NCBI GenBank assembly: GCA_947175425.1
Contig: CAMWMR010000022.1
Location: forward strand, 1-39,375
Length of the DNA stretch: 39,375 bases
Direction of reading: 5' to 3'
Source: an uncultured Porphyromonadaceae bacterium
GTDB taxonomy: Bacteria; Bacteroidota; Bacteroidia; Bacteroidales; Muribaculaceae
Of the stretch, positions 14,785 through 23,469 are shown in pieces; positions within the stretch are counted from its first letter, which is position 1; each line of letters opens with the position of its first letter. The position numbers were made by a program, and so were the translations under genes. The notes under the pieces are model-generated. The model did not search any database and had not been told where the DNA came from. It worked only from the letters and a program-made list of their open reading frames with translations.

Positions 14785-16791
14785 TTATCGGGTGATTCGT
14801 TTGAGGAGGTTGTAGGCGGGGACGATGCCGAGTTCACCGGCTTTGCTGAGGTCGGCTATGCCGGCAGTGCGGTGCCCGTTTTTAAGTTCTATATATCCAC
14901 GGTTATAATAAGCCTCGCCGAACTCGGGTTTCAGTTCGAGCGCTTTGTCATATGCTTTGCAGGCGCCTTCGTAATCCTCCATTTCGAAGAGCACAATGCC
15001 TTTGTTGAACCATGCGGCGGGAGTTTCGGGAGAAAGGGAAAGGACGATGTCGAGGTCGGCATTTATGTCGTCGAGATTCTTGCGGTTAATAGCCGCACGA
15101 GCCATGGCTGTGGACGCTTCTTCCTCTCCGAGAAGATATGTACCGTACTTGGCCTGGGCGCGTATCATGTAGGCCAATGCAAGGTTGGGAGCAAGCTCTA
15201 TAGCCCGCGTGGCGTCTTTTTCGGCATTTATATAATCGCGGACAGTTATAAAATCGAGTGCTCGGCCAATGTAATCGACGGGTCGCGGCGAGTGAGTTGC
15301 GAGATAGGAATTATAGTAATCGATTGACTGGAAATGCTTTTGCGCCATGGATTCGTCGAGCAAGGGGACTTTGTTGGTAAGCATGAGCACGAAACGCAGT
15401 TCGCGAGTGCTGTTGATATTATCTACTTCGCGCATATACAGAGTTGCCGAACGCAGTTCTGTGGGGGAATTGTAGAAAGAGAGCATCATGTAGGGCTCGA
15501 CTTCTACATTGAGGTTCTTGTCCTGAACGCGACCTCGAATTGCGGTGTTGTTGTATTCTTCTCTGAAATCGGCGTTGTCGTCGACTGTAAGGAGGGATGC
15601 GAAAAGGCGTGAGGTTTCGTCGTCGGAAGGCTCGTTGTTGCCTGCTTCGGCAGGGATGTCCTGCTGCTCCATATCGGCATTTTCGGAAGCTGCGGGCAGA
15701 TTTTTACTTGCTTTATCGCCTCGCTTGTAGTCGGCTTCGGCGTTTGCAAGCTGTCCGAGTTTGCGGTAAAGATTTGCACGGTGGTAGTAAGCGCCGGGGA
15801 GCGCGGGATATGCCTCGGCGACTTTTGTAATGTCGGCTATGGCTTCCTTATAATTGCCTTTGTTACTCTGAACGATTGAACGGTTGTAGAGTGCCCGGAC
15901 ATCATCGGGATTGAGTTCGAGAACGCGGTTAAAGTCCTCCAAAGCAAGGTCGTTGGCATTTACTTCCATGAGGAGGAGTCCACGGTTGAACAGCGCAGTT
16001 ACGTTGTAGGGCTCGAGAGTGAGGGCGTAGTCGTAATCGGCCATTGCACCGGTATAGCTGTCGGTTTTGTATCGGAAGAATGCTCGGTTAATGTATAAGC
16101 CTGCCAGGCGTGGTTGCAGGCGTATGGCCATGTCCATGTCTTCGATAGCCTGCTTGTAATCGGCTTTAGAATTTATGGCAATGTCGGAACGCATGATGTA
16201 TGCGTTGACGGCGTTTTTGTTGATAGACAATGCCTTTTCAATGTCGGCAGAGGCGGCCACGGTATCCTTTAAGGCCAGATATGAGCGAGCACGACCGAGA
16301 TATGCGTTGTCGAATCCGGGGTAATAGCGCAGAATTTCATCAAAGGTATTTTTTGCATCGTCATACTCCTCGAGGTCGTTGAGGGCAAGCGCTTTGTTGA
16401 ACATGAGCTGGCGATTTCGTGGCAGGAGTTCGAGGGCCTTGTTGTAGTCCTCGATAGCGAGCCGATGTTTGCCGGCATTCTGTCGCGCCACCCCGCGTAC
16501 TTCCCAGGCATCGGTAAGATAGGGGTTTAGTTCAATGGCCTTAGAGGCATCGGTTTCGGCACCACGGAAATCCTCGAGATTGAGTTTTGCTATTGCTCGG
16601 AGGAAATAGGGGCGGGCAAGGTATGGCTTTGCCTGTATTGCCTGGTTAAAATACTGGATTGACAGCATGTAATCCTCGAAATACAAAGCGTTACTGCCGA
16701 TACGCAGCACCTGTTCCGTATTTACCTGCGCCTTGCCAGAGGCGGCAAAGGCAAGCAAAATGAGCAAAAGTCCGAATTTTATATAGTGCAT
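14785..16791 (-). CDS. Exported tetratricopeptide-repeat protein
   Basis: 668 residues from ATG 16791 (MHYIKFGLLLILLAFAASGKAQ), chosen because it starts a clean signal peptide; the frame opens 13 codons earlier. Roughly ten tandem TPR units fill residues about 25-360 (repeated patterns such as AIQAKPYLARPYFLRAIAKL, EDYNKALELLPRNRQLMFNK and NRGLLLMEVNANDLALEDFN). An acidic, Pro-rich linker at about 370-420 is followed by a less repetitive stretch, then further TPRs from about 510 to the end (YINAEKDATRAIELAPNLAL, GACKAYDKALELKPEFGEA). It is probably a periplasmic or outer-membrane scaffold; the partner is unknown. It lies 123 bp downstream of the transglutaminase gene on the same strand. A minus-strand TATTTTTG (16826-16819) may be its own -7 element, without a clear -33 box. 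Confidence 0.85.
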   Translation of the reverse strand: MHYIKFGLLLILLAFAASGKAQVNTEQVLRIGSNALYFEDYMLSIQYFNQAIQAKPYLARPYFLRAIAKLNLEDFRGAETDASKAIELNPYLTDAWEVRGVARQNAGKHRLAIEDYNKALELLPRNRQLMFNKALALNDLEEYDDAKNTFDEILRYYPGFDNAYLGRARSYLALKDTVAASADIEKALSINKNAVNAYIMRSDIAINSKADYKQAIEDMDMAIRLQPRLAGLYINRAFFRYKTDSYTGAMADYDYALTLEPYNVTALFNRGLLLMEVNANDLALEDFNRVLELNPDDVRALYNRSIVQSNKGNYKEAIADITKVAEAYPALPGAYYHRANLYRKLGQLANAEADYKRGDKASKNLPAASENADMEQQDIPAEAGNNEPSDDETSRLFASLLTVDDNADFREEYNNTAIRGRVQDKNLNVEVEPYMMLSFYNSPTELRSATLYMREVDNINSTRELRFVLMLTNKVPLLDESMAQKHFQSIDYYNSYLATHSPRPVDYIGRALDFITVRDYINAEKDATRAIELAPNLALAYMIRAQAKYGTYLLGEEEASTAMARAAINRKNLDDINADLDIVLSLSPETPAAWFNKGIVLFEMEDYEGACKAYDKALELKPEFGEAYYNRGYIELKNGHRTAGIADLSKAGELGIVPAYNLLKRITR

Positions 16792-16914
16792 TGAAAAGTT
16801 CTTATAGGTAAATTCGGACAAAAATAGCAAAAAAATTTCACGTCGGCGCTCCGTAACTACATAATGTTACGGTATGACAAGATTTTTTAAGAACCGAAAT
16901 ATGCTTTATTGCTG

Positions 16915-19380
16915 CTATTTACAGCGCGAAAGCAGCACCGAGAGCGTTCCGGGGAGGTTTATTGAGTAGCCTTGAGAGCGGAAAACGACACGATTGAAGG
17001 TGTCTGCAATGACGAATGTCGGGGTATCGGCGGGGGCGAGGTCGGCCAGCAATTCGGGCGTTGCTATTCCAAGAATCACATTTTCGGGGAGCCCTTCGAA
17101 ATTTTCGGGACGGAAGCGGGCGAAAGAGTCGGCGTCTTCGGCGAGGAGGACGACTTTTACACCCCAATTGGCCACACTTTCGGCCTGTGAGCGTAATTCA
17201 TTGAGGGCGTGGGAGGAAGGTTCATGGCCGGGGCGTACAATACCAAGAACATAGAAGCCTCGTCCTGTTGCCGAGAGGAGCGATTGCGAAGCACCTGATT
17301 CGGGAGAAATCCAAAGATTCTCGCTGTTGAAACTTCCTATAACCTGCGGCTCACCGTCGGAATCGGAGCGCAGAACAAGGGGGACGTTCGTTGTTTGTCC
17401 TTCTTTTACGGTAAACACCTCAATATTAGCGAGAACGCCGCCTTTGGCGAGTCGCTGACCGCTGACGAGCATGTACTGGCCTTCGTCGAGTTCGATACCT
17501 TCTTTTGCGGCGAAAGTATTGCTCCACGAAGTGCCATCTTCGTCGAACTCAAGCAGTTGGAGTTTACCGTTATCTATGCGTGAAATGGTGAACTGGAAGT
17601 AGTAGAGCGGGTCGGGATATGCGCCTTTACCGTCGTAGCTTATACATAGCCGTCCTTGTGGAGCCTGCTCGCGGCGAGCATCGAAGAGAGCTTCGTTCCA
17701 TTGTCCGTTCCACCATTGAGTTTTAGCAGTAACGGGGTCGATTCGCGCGGGAATTCCGAGACTGCGTGCCACGCTTACAAAAAATACGTTTCGGGAACGG
17801 GCGTCGATGTCGCGGCGGTGTTTCCATACGCTCATGGGAGAAATGTAGAAATTTTCGGGGTTGTGGAGCGAAGAAACGCTTATATTTTTCTTAACCCACT
17901 CGACAAGTTCGGCGGGGTTCTCACGGAAAAGTTGTGCGGTGTCGACGGGGAAAGCGTTGCGGAAGAAGTTTTTGTAATTTGTCAGGTTTTCGTTAGCCAC
18001 GCGCGGCGACATTACGTAGCGGAAGAAAAAATCGCTATTTTCGCCCGGTGTAGCGTAGTGTTCTTCAAGTATTTGCAGTTCAATATCGCGGAGGTCTTTA
18101 GCCGAAATTACACTCAGCATAGCTATTGCACGAGCTTTATCGGGAGCATTTTTGAGGAAATCGACAATTGTAGCGTGGTTTCCGTAGCTGTCGCGGAGGA
18201 AGGTTGCTACTTGTTCAACATTGTCGTACCCGAGTGAGGATGCTATGGCTTTGCCTTGTTCCAAGTCCACGAAAGTGCTCATGTAGGCCGTGCGGACAGA
18301 GTCCTCGTATGCTTTTCGTATTTCATTGAAAGCCAATTCATCGGCTGACGGTTTTGGCAATGCAACGCTTTGTACGGGAGGGATGAGGGTAAGGGCGTCG
18401 GAGAATGTTGAAGAGGCGTCCTTATCGAGGACAAGATTTACGGGATTTCCTGCGTGGCCGTTGAAATAAGCGTATCCGAAGCGGCCTGTAGCTGGGTTTC
18501 GTGCCCATATTAGCATATCGCCTTTTCCGGCGTTAAGGCTTGCTTTACCGTCCTTATCGGCAATTTTACGAGCTACGGGGTAAAATTCGCCGTAGTTGTA
18601 GAGCGAGAAACTGACTTCGGCATTTTCGGCGGGAGTTCCGTCGGCTTCCGTAACAGTTACAATTGCCTGTTGTACAGGGGCGTAATTTGATGTTACGTTT
18701 ATTGTTGTGATATATTCATTTCGGTCCAAAACTTCCTCGGGGCCATTGTATTGGCCGTTGCGCACTCGTGTTGTCATGAGCATACCACGTGATGCGGGTT
18801 CGTTGAACCAAGCGAGGTCGAGTACAGATTCCGGCTCGCAAGCGCCGATGAAATGCCATCCGTCGCCCGTCCAGACTTCGACCCACGCGTGATTGTCGTC
18901 GGTGTGCGCCCAACGCGGCGTATATACCTGACGAGCAGGTATTCCGACAGCACGCATAGCTGCAACGGCAAAGGTAGATTCCTCGCCACAACGTCCCCAG
19001 GAAGTTTTGAGGCTTGCGAGCGGGGAAGATGTACGTGCATCACTCGGGCGATAGTTCATTTTTTCGTGACACCAGTGGTTTACCTCCAAAGCCGCCTGCT
19101 CCATTGACATACCGGCAATGCGTGGCGCCAACTCGACAAAGAAGATTGCACGAGCCGAATCGAGTTTCTCGTTGTTTACACGCAGAGGGGCGACAAAATT
19201 ATCCCATTCGAGGTCGGGAACTGTTGCGGCATATGGAATTGTGTGCCTTATTTTTTCGGTGATAATTCGGTGATTTTCACGAAATTCGGGAGTTGTATCA
19301 AGGCTATCGGGCAAAACATCGCGGGCACACAATGAAGATGTACCGGCGAGCATAAGCAGCATTAAAGTTCCTGTTTTCAT
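16915..19380 (-). CDS. Exported transglutaminase-like protein with C-terminal thioredoxin-like region
   Basis: 821 residues with a signal peptide (cleavage near LCA-RD). The transglutaminase-like core at about 95-190 has the Cys131 motif SWGRCGEESTFAVAAMRAVGIPAR (split: GRCGEES then VGIPAR), His164 in DDNHAWVEVW, and an acidic third position in GACEPE (Glu rather than the usual Asp). A carboxypeptidase-like beta domain (EADGTPAENAEVSFSLYNYG) follows. A second transglutaminase-like segment near 530-560 (FFVSVARSLGIPARID) lacks the Cys. The last about 150 residues look like a thioredoxin fold without a CxxC (YVLGIVRPGHEPS, TPTFVIADTFNRVVF). The family may act as a peptidase or amidase on exported proteins or peptidoglycan. 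The start overlaps the cutC stop by four bases (ATGA). Confidence 0.85.
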   Translation of the reverse strand: MKTGTLMLLMLAGTSSLCARDVLPDSLDTTPEFRENHRIITEKIRHTIPYAATVPDLEWDNFVAPLRVNNEKLDSARAIFFVELAPRIAGMSMEQAALEVNHWCHEKMNYRPSDARTSSPLASLKTSWGRCGEESTFAVAAMRAVGIPARQVYTPRWAHTDDNHAWVEVWTGDGWHFIGACEPESVLDLAWFNEPASRGMLMTTRVRNGQYNGPEEVLDRNEYITTINVTSNYAPVQQAIVTVTEADGTPAENAEVSFSLYNYGEFYPVARKIADKDGKASLNAGKGDMLIWARNPATGRFGYAYFNGHAGNPVNLVLDKDASSTFSDALTLIPPVQSVALPKPSADELAFNEIRKAYEDSVRTAYMSTFVDLEQGKAIASSLGYDNVEQVATFLRDSYGNHATIVDFLKNAPDKARAIAMLSVISAKDLRDIELQILEEHYATPGENSDFFFRYVMSPRVANENLTNYKNFFRNAFPVDTAQLFRENPAELVEWVKKNISVSSLHNPENFYISPMSVWKHRRDIDARSRNVFFVSVARSLGIPARIDPVTAKTQWWNGQWNEALFDARREQAPQGRLCISYDGKGAYPDPLYYFQFTISRIDNGKLQLLEFDEDGTSWSNTFAAKEGIELDEGQYMLVSGQRLAKGGVLANIEVFTVKEGQTTNVPLVLRSDSDGEPQVIGSFNSENLWISPESGASQSLLSATGRGFYVLGIVRPGHEPSSHALNELRSQAESVANWGVKVVLLAEDADSFARFRPENFEGLPENVILGIATPELLADLAPADTPTFVIADTFNRVVFRSQGYSINLPGTLSVLLSRCK

Positions 19381-20075
19381 TTCAATAAACGGGCAAGACG
19401 TTCGACTTCATTTTTATCGGCGGGGAAAAATGGCGGGAAAAGAGGGTCGGGGGATACGGGCGGGATTACAATTCTTGCAGAGGCGTGGTAGTGACGACAT
19501 CCTGTAAGAGAAATGAGTTGCGCGAGATTTGATGATTTAATTCCGGCAGCGGCAATAATTTCAATCCTGCCATTAGACTGATTTACAAGCGATTTGAGCA
19601 AAGCAGCTCCTTGCATTGCCGAGGGTGCGCATCCGGATGTAAGCAGGTAGTCCACACCGTTTTCGATGAGAACTTCGAGGGCTTCGGCGGGCGCGGCACA
19701 GCGGTCGAAAGCGCGATGAAATGTTACTTGGGCATTTCCGGCGGCTTGTACAGCATCGCACAAGAAACCGGTGTCGATGCAGCCGTTTGCTTCCAAAGCT
19801 CCGACTACGACGGCTTTAACCCCCATTCGCACAGCCATTTCAACATCGCGGAGCATGATTTGTTTTTCCAAAGAAGAGTATACAAAATCGCCTCCACGCG
19901 GACGTATAAGGACGTGTACGGGCATTCCTGTGGCCACTGCTGCTTCCACCAGTGCGGGCGATGGCGTTGTACCACCCTCCTCCAAACCTGTGCAAAGCTC
20001 AACGCGCTGAGCACCACCTTGTTTGGCGGCAATTACCGAATTGATATCGGCGCAACAAATTTCAAGTTTTCTCAT
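19377..20075 (-). CDS. cutC: CutC family protein
   Basis: 232 residues, a TIM-barrel of the CutC family. Typical blocks are present: LEICCADINSVIAAKQGGAQRVELC at the N-terminus (read as LEICC and RVELC), HVLIRPRGGDFVYS, VTFHRAFDRC, DYLLTSG and ILAAAGI-like IIAAAGIKSSN. The family was linked to copper homeostasis, but direct evidence for this in bacteria is weak and the actual reaction is unknown. It sits between an alpha-fucosidase and a transglutaminase gene, overlapping each by four bases (ATGA), so translation of the three is probably coupled. In many Bacteroidales CutC genes neighbour glycan-degradation genes, which would fit a sugar-related role; that is recollection and inference. Confidence 0.93.
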   Translation of the reverse strand: MRKLEICCADINSVIAAKQGGAQRVELCTGLEEGGTTPSPALVEAAVATGMPVHVLIRPRGGDFVYSSLEKQIMLRDVEMAVRMGVKAVVVGALEANGCIDTGFLCDAVQAAGNAQVTFHRAFDRCAAPAEALEVLIENGVDYLLTSGCAPSAMQGAALLKSLVNQSNGRIEIIAAAGIKSSNLAQLISLTGCRHYHASARIVIPPVSPDPLFPPFFPADKNEVERLARLLK

Positions 20076-21379
20076 TCGGTTTCAAGTTCAACGACATAGT
20101 CAATTACATTGGGGCATTTTCCAATTTCGAGGCAGTACCCACCTGAAGACATTTTGGTGAATTTTACGGCATCAGCATCGGGAAATGTGCGAGCTTTTTT
20201 GATTTTTGCCGTAAGGGGGAGGTATATCACCGGGTTGGCGGTGTCGAATACATGGACGTACAGTTTATTGCCTTTTCGGGTGCTTGTACCCCATGCCTGA
20301 GGGGGGAAATCGCCTCGACGGGTTGAGTATACCGTTTCGCCGTAAATTTTGAGCCAATCGCCTATGGCAGAGAGGCGTTCGAGTGCGTCAGCAGGGATAG
20401 AACCGTCGGGCTGCGGGCCAACGTTGAGAAGGAGATTTCCGCCACGACCGGCAGCTTCGACGAGCATTTTTATGAGTACGGGGACAGATTTGTAATTTTT
20501 ATCGACAATTTTGTATCCCCACATGCCGTTCATAGTCTGGCACGTTTCGAGAGGTAATGAACTGATAGCCTGTTCGCTGTAACCGGCAGTATTTTCGCCC
20601 GGGAGGTCACGTTCAAAAATTTGTATGTCCTCGCCTGGATATACGTCCTCGTGATGATTGTTTGCGACAAGGCAATCGGGCTGGAGGCGGTGAATCATGT
20701 TATACTGCTGTTCGAGCTGCCAGTTGAAGGGGATTGTATCCTCATCGTGGTCCCATTTGCCGTCGAACCAAATAGCGCCTACTTTTCCATATTTAGTGAG
20801 TAGCTCGGTGAGCTGATTGTTCATAAAGCGATAATACTGAGGCCAATCGGCGTTTTCCGGTTTTTTGCCGTTATCGTGTCCTGTTCGACCCATTGGATAA
20901 TCGTCGCGCATCCAGTCGACATGGCTGTAGTAGAAATGTAGGCGCATGCCCTGCTTTTCGCATTCGTCGGCGAGTTCTTTAATAATATCTCTACCAAATG
21001 GCGTTGCATCCACTATATTATAAGGAGAATATTCGGTGTGGAACATTGAAAAACCATCGTGGTGACGAGTTGTGATTGTTATGTACTTAGCACCGGCGTC
21101 CTTAAAAGATTTTACCCACTGAGCAGCGTTAAAATTAGCGGGATAAAAGGCAGAAGCAGCTTTGGCATATTCCTCACGTTGAGGGCCATAGTTCAAATAC
21201 CATTCGCCTTGGCCGAAGATTGAATAAATACCCCAATGGATGAAGATACCGAAAGCGGCGTCACGGAATTCATTCACACTTTCGGGGGTTGCATATAAAA
21301 CAGTATCGGCAGGTATTTCGGCAGCTTTAAGAGGACTTATCCCCAACAAAGTGAGTAAGGCAAGAACAAGTTTTTTCAT
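20072..21379 (-). CDS. Alpha-L-fucosidase, GH29
   Basis: 435 residues with a signal peptide (MKKLVLALLTLLGISPLKA, cleaved near residue 19-20). The GH29 barrel runs from FRDAAFGIFIHWGIYSIFG through YITITTRHHDGFSMF (substrate-binding His pair) and GMRLHFYYSHVDW to GAIWFDGKWD, where Asp206 is the expected nucleophile. EAAGRGGNLLLNVGPQPDG closes the catalytic domain, and a short beta-sandwich follows. It releases terminal L-fucose from glycans, plausibly host mucin or plant polymers, in the periplasm or at the cell surface. It is shorter than multi-domain fucosidases because no CBM is attached. First gene of an overlapping operon with cutC and the transglutaminase gene; its promoter region contains a perfect palindrome. 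Confidence 0.94.
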   Translation of the reverse strand: MKKLVLALLTLLGISPLKAAEIPADTVLYATPESVNEFRDAAFGIFIHWGIYSIFGQGEWYLNYGPQREEYAKAASAFYPANFNAAQWVKSFKDAGAKYITITTRHHDGFSMFHTEYSPYNIVDATPFGRDIIKELADECEKQGMRLHFYYSHVDWMRDDYPMGRTGHDNGKKPENADWPQYYRFMNNQLTELLTKYGKVGAIWFDGKWDHDEDTIPFNWQLEQQYNMIHRLQPDCLVANNHHEDVYPGEDIQIFERDLPGENTAGYSEQAISSLPLETCQTMNGMWGYKIVDKNYKSVPVLIKMLVEAAGRGGNLLLNVGPQPDGSIPADALERLSAIGDWLKIYGETVYSTRRGDFPPQAWGTSTRKGNKLYVHVFDTANPVIYLPLTAKIKKARTFPDADAVKFTKMSSGGYCLEIGKCPNVIDYVVELETE

Positions 21380-21401
21380 AGCATAAGATTTCGTATCAGC
21401 A

Positions 21402-21409
21402 CAAAGTTA
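21402..21409 (-). promoter_or_regulatory. -7 element of the fucosidase operon promoter
   Basis: Minus-strand TAACTTTG, an exact TAnnTTTG, 22 bp upstream of the fucosidase ATG. No TTTG is found at the expected -33 position; that position lies inside the palindrome at 21416-21438. Confidence 0.6.
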
Positions 21410-21415
21410 CATAAA

Positions 21416-21438
21416 ATATCTGCCATTTTGGCAGATAT
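21416..21438. promoter_or_regulatory. Palindromic operator candidate at the fucosidase promoter
   Basis: ATATCTGCCA and its perfect reverse complement separated by TTT. It abuts the -7 element and covers the -33 position of the fucosidase operon, the place where a dimeric repressor would act or an activator would replace a missing -33 box. Confidence 0.55.
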
Positions 21439-21541
21439 GAATTTTTTTTGAAAAAAGTTTTGGGGGTGTGGCAGACTTTCGGATTTTTGTAAGGCGCGGT
21501 GGTTGTGGTGATTAAATGCTGTTTTGATGTTTTTTGAAAAG

Positions 21542-21567
21542 TACGGAAATCCGTAAGTCGGAAATCC
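21542..21567 (+). repeat. Direct repeats CGGAAATCC upstream of the orphan-gene promoter
   Basis: CGGAAATCC occurs at 21544-21552 and again at 21559-21567, a 15-bp period, and the first copy is embedded in the palindrome TACGGA-AA-TCCGTA (21542-21555). They end 26 bp before a -7 element, in an activator-type position. The whole 328-bp gap 21380-21707 otherwise holds only the two divergent promoters and the leader of the orphan gene. Confidence 0.5.
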
Positions 21568-21593
21568 TGTGTAAAATCGGCTTTTTGATGTTG

Positions 21594-21601
21594 TAACTTT
21601 G
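21594..21601 (+). promoter_or_regulatory. -7 element of the orphan gene
   Basis: TAACTTTG, exact -7 consensus, 106 bp upstream of the ATG at 21708. No TTTG stands 19-23 bp upstream (CTGTG is nearest), so the promoter may need an activator. Confidence 0.55.
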
Positions 21602-21610
21602 CAGTGTGAG

Positions 21611-21650
21611 AGTTGAAGAGTTCAACTTTTAAGCGGGAACCAAGATTCCC
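21611..21650 (+). promoter_or_regulatory. Structured leader of the orphan gene
   Basis: Within the predicted 5' leader are two hairpins: AGTTGAA / TTCAACT with a 3-nt loop (21611-21627) and GGGAA / TTCCC with a 6-nt loop (21635-21650). Their role is unknown. Confidence 0.45.
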
Positions 21651-21707
21651 CGATGCTAAAGAAATTATTCAAATATCAAATTCATTTATCCATTAATTCA
21701 AATTCCA

Positions 21708-22367
21708 ATGATTATGAACCGCAAATATTCAAATTTTATTCCGGGACGACAGCTTAACGAGCAAGAGCTCAAGTTTATAACCGCTGCAGAACGTGCGCGA
21801 AAAAGTCCGGGAGGAGGGAGAATTGTTATTGCGCCCAAAAAAGGGGTGGATTATACGCGAACGATTCTCGAGTATCTAAACTATGTCTATAAACATGTGT
21901 ATCCAGGCGTGATAAATCAATATCACGGGGCTGACTTGTGCGTTATTGCGGACAATTTGAAGGATCCTGCGATGCAGTATTGCCGGCGTCGTTTCAGGTG
22001 TCGTTATTCGACTCCTCGCAGCTTGTACGGCTGTCGCGGCGGTACGTTCAATGTGATTTGGATCCGTACCACGGAGTGGAATTTCTACTGGCTGCGAGTG
22101 GCCTGCGAGGCCATTCACTTAGAGAATGCCGTGATTATTATTCAGCTTATTCGTCCGTGTCATCAGGTGCCGGATTATTATCGTCCGTTGGAGGATTATC
22201 TGCCGAAGGTGCGCAAGCGTGCGATGAGTTTGCCTCCGCCTTTGCCGCCGGAGTTTTTGGAGGCGTATTGGGAGGTTAACGGGTACGAAGACCCGTATCT
22301 TGAGGATATTTTGTTTGAACTAAGCATTTACGAGCGGAAGCGAGGGCTAAAAGCTTTTCTCCGTTAG
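21708..22367 (+). CDS. Unrecognised 219-residue basic protein
   Basis: I do not recognise this protein. It has no signal peptide or convincing membrane helix and is rich in Arg, Tyr and Pro. Visible features are a predicted beta-strand then helix (RIVIAPKKGVDYTRTILEYL), a Cys/Arg cluster near residues 87-107 (YCRRRFRCRYSTPRSLYGCR), an aromatic block (IWIRTTEWNFYWLRVACEAI), a beta-strand (NAVIIIQLIRPC), a proline run (SLPPPLPPEFLEAYWE) and a charged C-terminus. The ATG at 21708 or the one at 21714 (MNRKYS) could start it. It is transcribed alone, away from the fucosidase operon, from a promoter with direct repeats. The frame is intact, with codon use biased toward CGN and GTN, so it is likely real. 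A basic, Cys/Arg-rich protein could bind nucleic acid, but that is a guess. Confidence 0.7.
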   Translation: MIMNRKYSNFIPGRQLNEQELKFITAAERARKSPGGGRIVIAPKKGVDYTRTILEYLNYVYKHVYPGVINQYHGADLCVIADNLKDPAMQYCRRRFRCRYSTPRSLYGCRGGTFNVIWIRTTEWNFYWLRVACEAIHLENAVIIIQLIRPCHQVPDYYRPLEDYLPKVRKRAMSLPPPLPPEFLEAYWEVNGYEDPYLEDILFELSIYERKRGLKAFLR

Positions 22368-22460
22368 GGCGGTAGCTGCCACCGCGCCTCGATGGGGGTT
22401 AAGCAGCGAAGAGTACATTGACATTGTGGGTTAGCTTATTCAGCTTTTGAGGCGAGAAAT

Positions 22461-22486
22461 AAAAAATCCCGGCGGAGTGCCGGGAT
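22461..22486 (-). terminator. Terminator of yicC
   Basis: Perfect 8-bp stem ATCCCGGC / GCCGGGAT with a 5-nt loop; on the minus strand it is followed by a T-run. Starts 26 bp after the yicC stop codon. The orphan gene on the other strand converges on it, but there is no T-run on that side. Confidence 0.82.
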
Positions 22487-22511
22487 GTATAGGGAGGATT
22501 TTGAACGAATG

Positions 22512-23399
22512 CTACATAACGTTTAGAACCTGTTCTTTAATTTGCTCGAGCATATCTTTCATACGGACGACAATTGCTTGCATTTCGGCATGATTGCTTT
22601 TGCTTCCGAGGGTGTTTATTTCACGACCCATTTCCTGTGCAATGAAACCGAGTTTTTTTCCTTGTCCGGGAACAGACGAAGCCATTGTTTCCATGAAATA
22701 GTCGAGGTGTTTGCCGAGTCGTTGCTTTTCCTCGTTAACGTCGAGTTTTTCGATGTAGAAAATGAGTTCCTGCTCCAGTCGGCCCTTATCGTATTCCACT
22801 GCGGGAATTTTAGCAAGGCCGTCCTCGAGGCGCTGGCGTATTTTTACGACACGTTCGCGTTCGTAAGGTTCAACCGATGCGAGGAGTTCGGCAATGGCCT
22901 TAATGCGAGCGGTAAAGAACTTTTCGAGTTCTTCGCCTTCGGCACGACGGTGCGCCATAAGGGCTTCGGTAGCCTTGGCAACGGCTTCCATGAGGGCTTT
23001 AGCGTCGTCGGTATCGGCGGTGTCGATATTCTCGGCATGAGTTGCATCGGGGAAGCGAAGGAGGACAGAATACCAGTCGGCCGGTTCGGGAATACCCAAC
23101 GCAGCGGAAGCTTCTTCGAATTTCTTCTTGTACTGAGCGAGCACCTCGATATTGATATTTGAAACCGGAGGCTGAGGCGCGCCGGGGAGAGTTTCCACAC
23201 TAATAACCGCATCGGCTTTACCACGTTCCAAGGCCTTTCCGACAAAAGAACGGACGTCGAGCTCATGTTCGCGGAAGATGTATGGAATGCGCACATTAAG
23301 GTCGAGTTGTTTAGAGTTAAGCGACTTAAGCTCAACAGTTATTTTACGGTTATTTGAAAGGGCAACGGCTTTACCGAAGCCTGTCATTGACATCAGCAT
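22512..23399 (-). CDS. yicC: YicC family endoribonuclease
   Basis: 295 residues from the ATG at 23399 (MLMSMTGFGKA), chosen because family members begin M-x-x-SMTGFGK; an in-frame ATG 14 codons earlier lacks homology. The N-terminal YicC-like region has VELKSLNSKQLDLNVRIPY and the C-terminal DUF1732 region ends GKKLGFIAQEMGREINTLGSKSNHAEMQ (read as FIAQEMGREINTLGSK), with the usual metal-binding Glu/His residues. In E. coli YicC is an RNase that influences sRNA stability. It is monocistronic here, divergent from tsaB with both promoters in the 146-bp gap. Confidence 0.93.
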   Translation of the reverse strand: MLMSMTGFGKAVALSNNRKITVELKSLNSKQLDLNVRIPYIFREHELDVRSFVGKALERGKADAVISVETLPGAPQPPVSNINIEVLAQYKKKFEEASAALGIPEPADWYSVLLRFPDATHAENIDTADTDDAKALMEAVAKATEALMAHRRAEGEELEKFFTARIKAIAELLASVEPYERERVVKIRQRLEDGLAKIPAVEYDKGRLEQELIFYIEKLDVNEEKQRLGKHLDYFMETMASSVPGQGKKLGFIAQEMGREINTLGSKSNHAEMQAIVVRMKDMLEQIKEQVLNVM

Positions 23400-23469
23400 A
23401 TAATCAATATCTATAAAATTACGCAGTGCGCGGCTAAACAAAAAAGCAACGGGCAGCTGCTTGCGAGTG

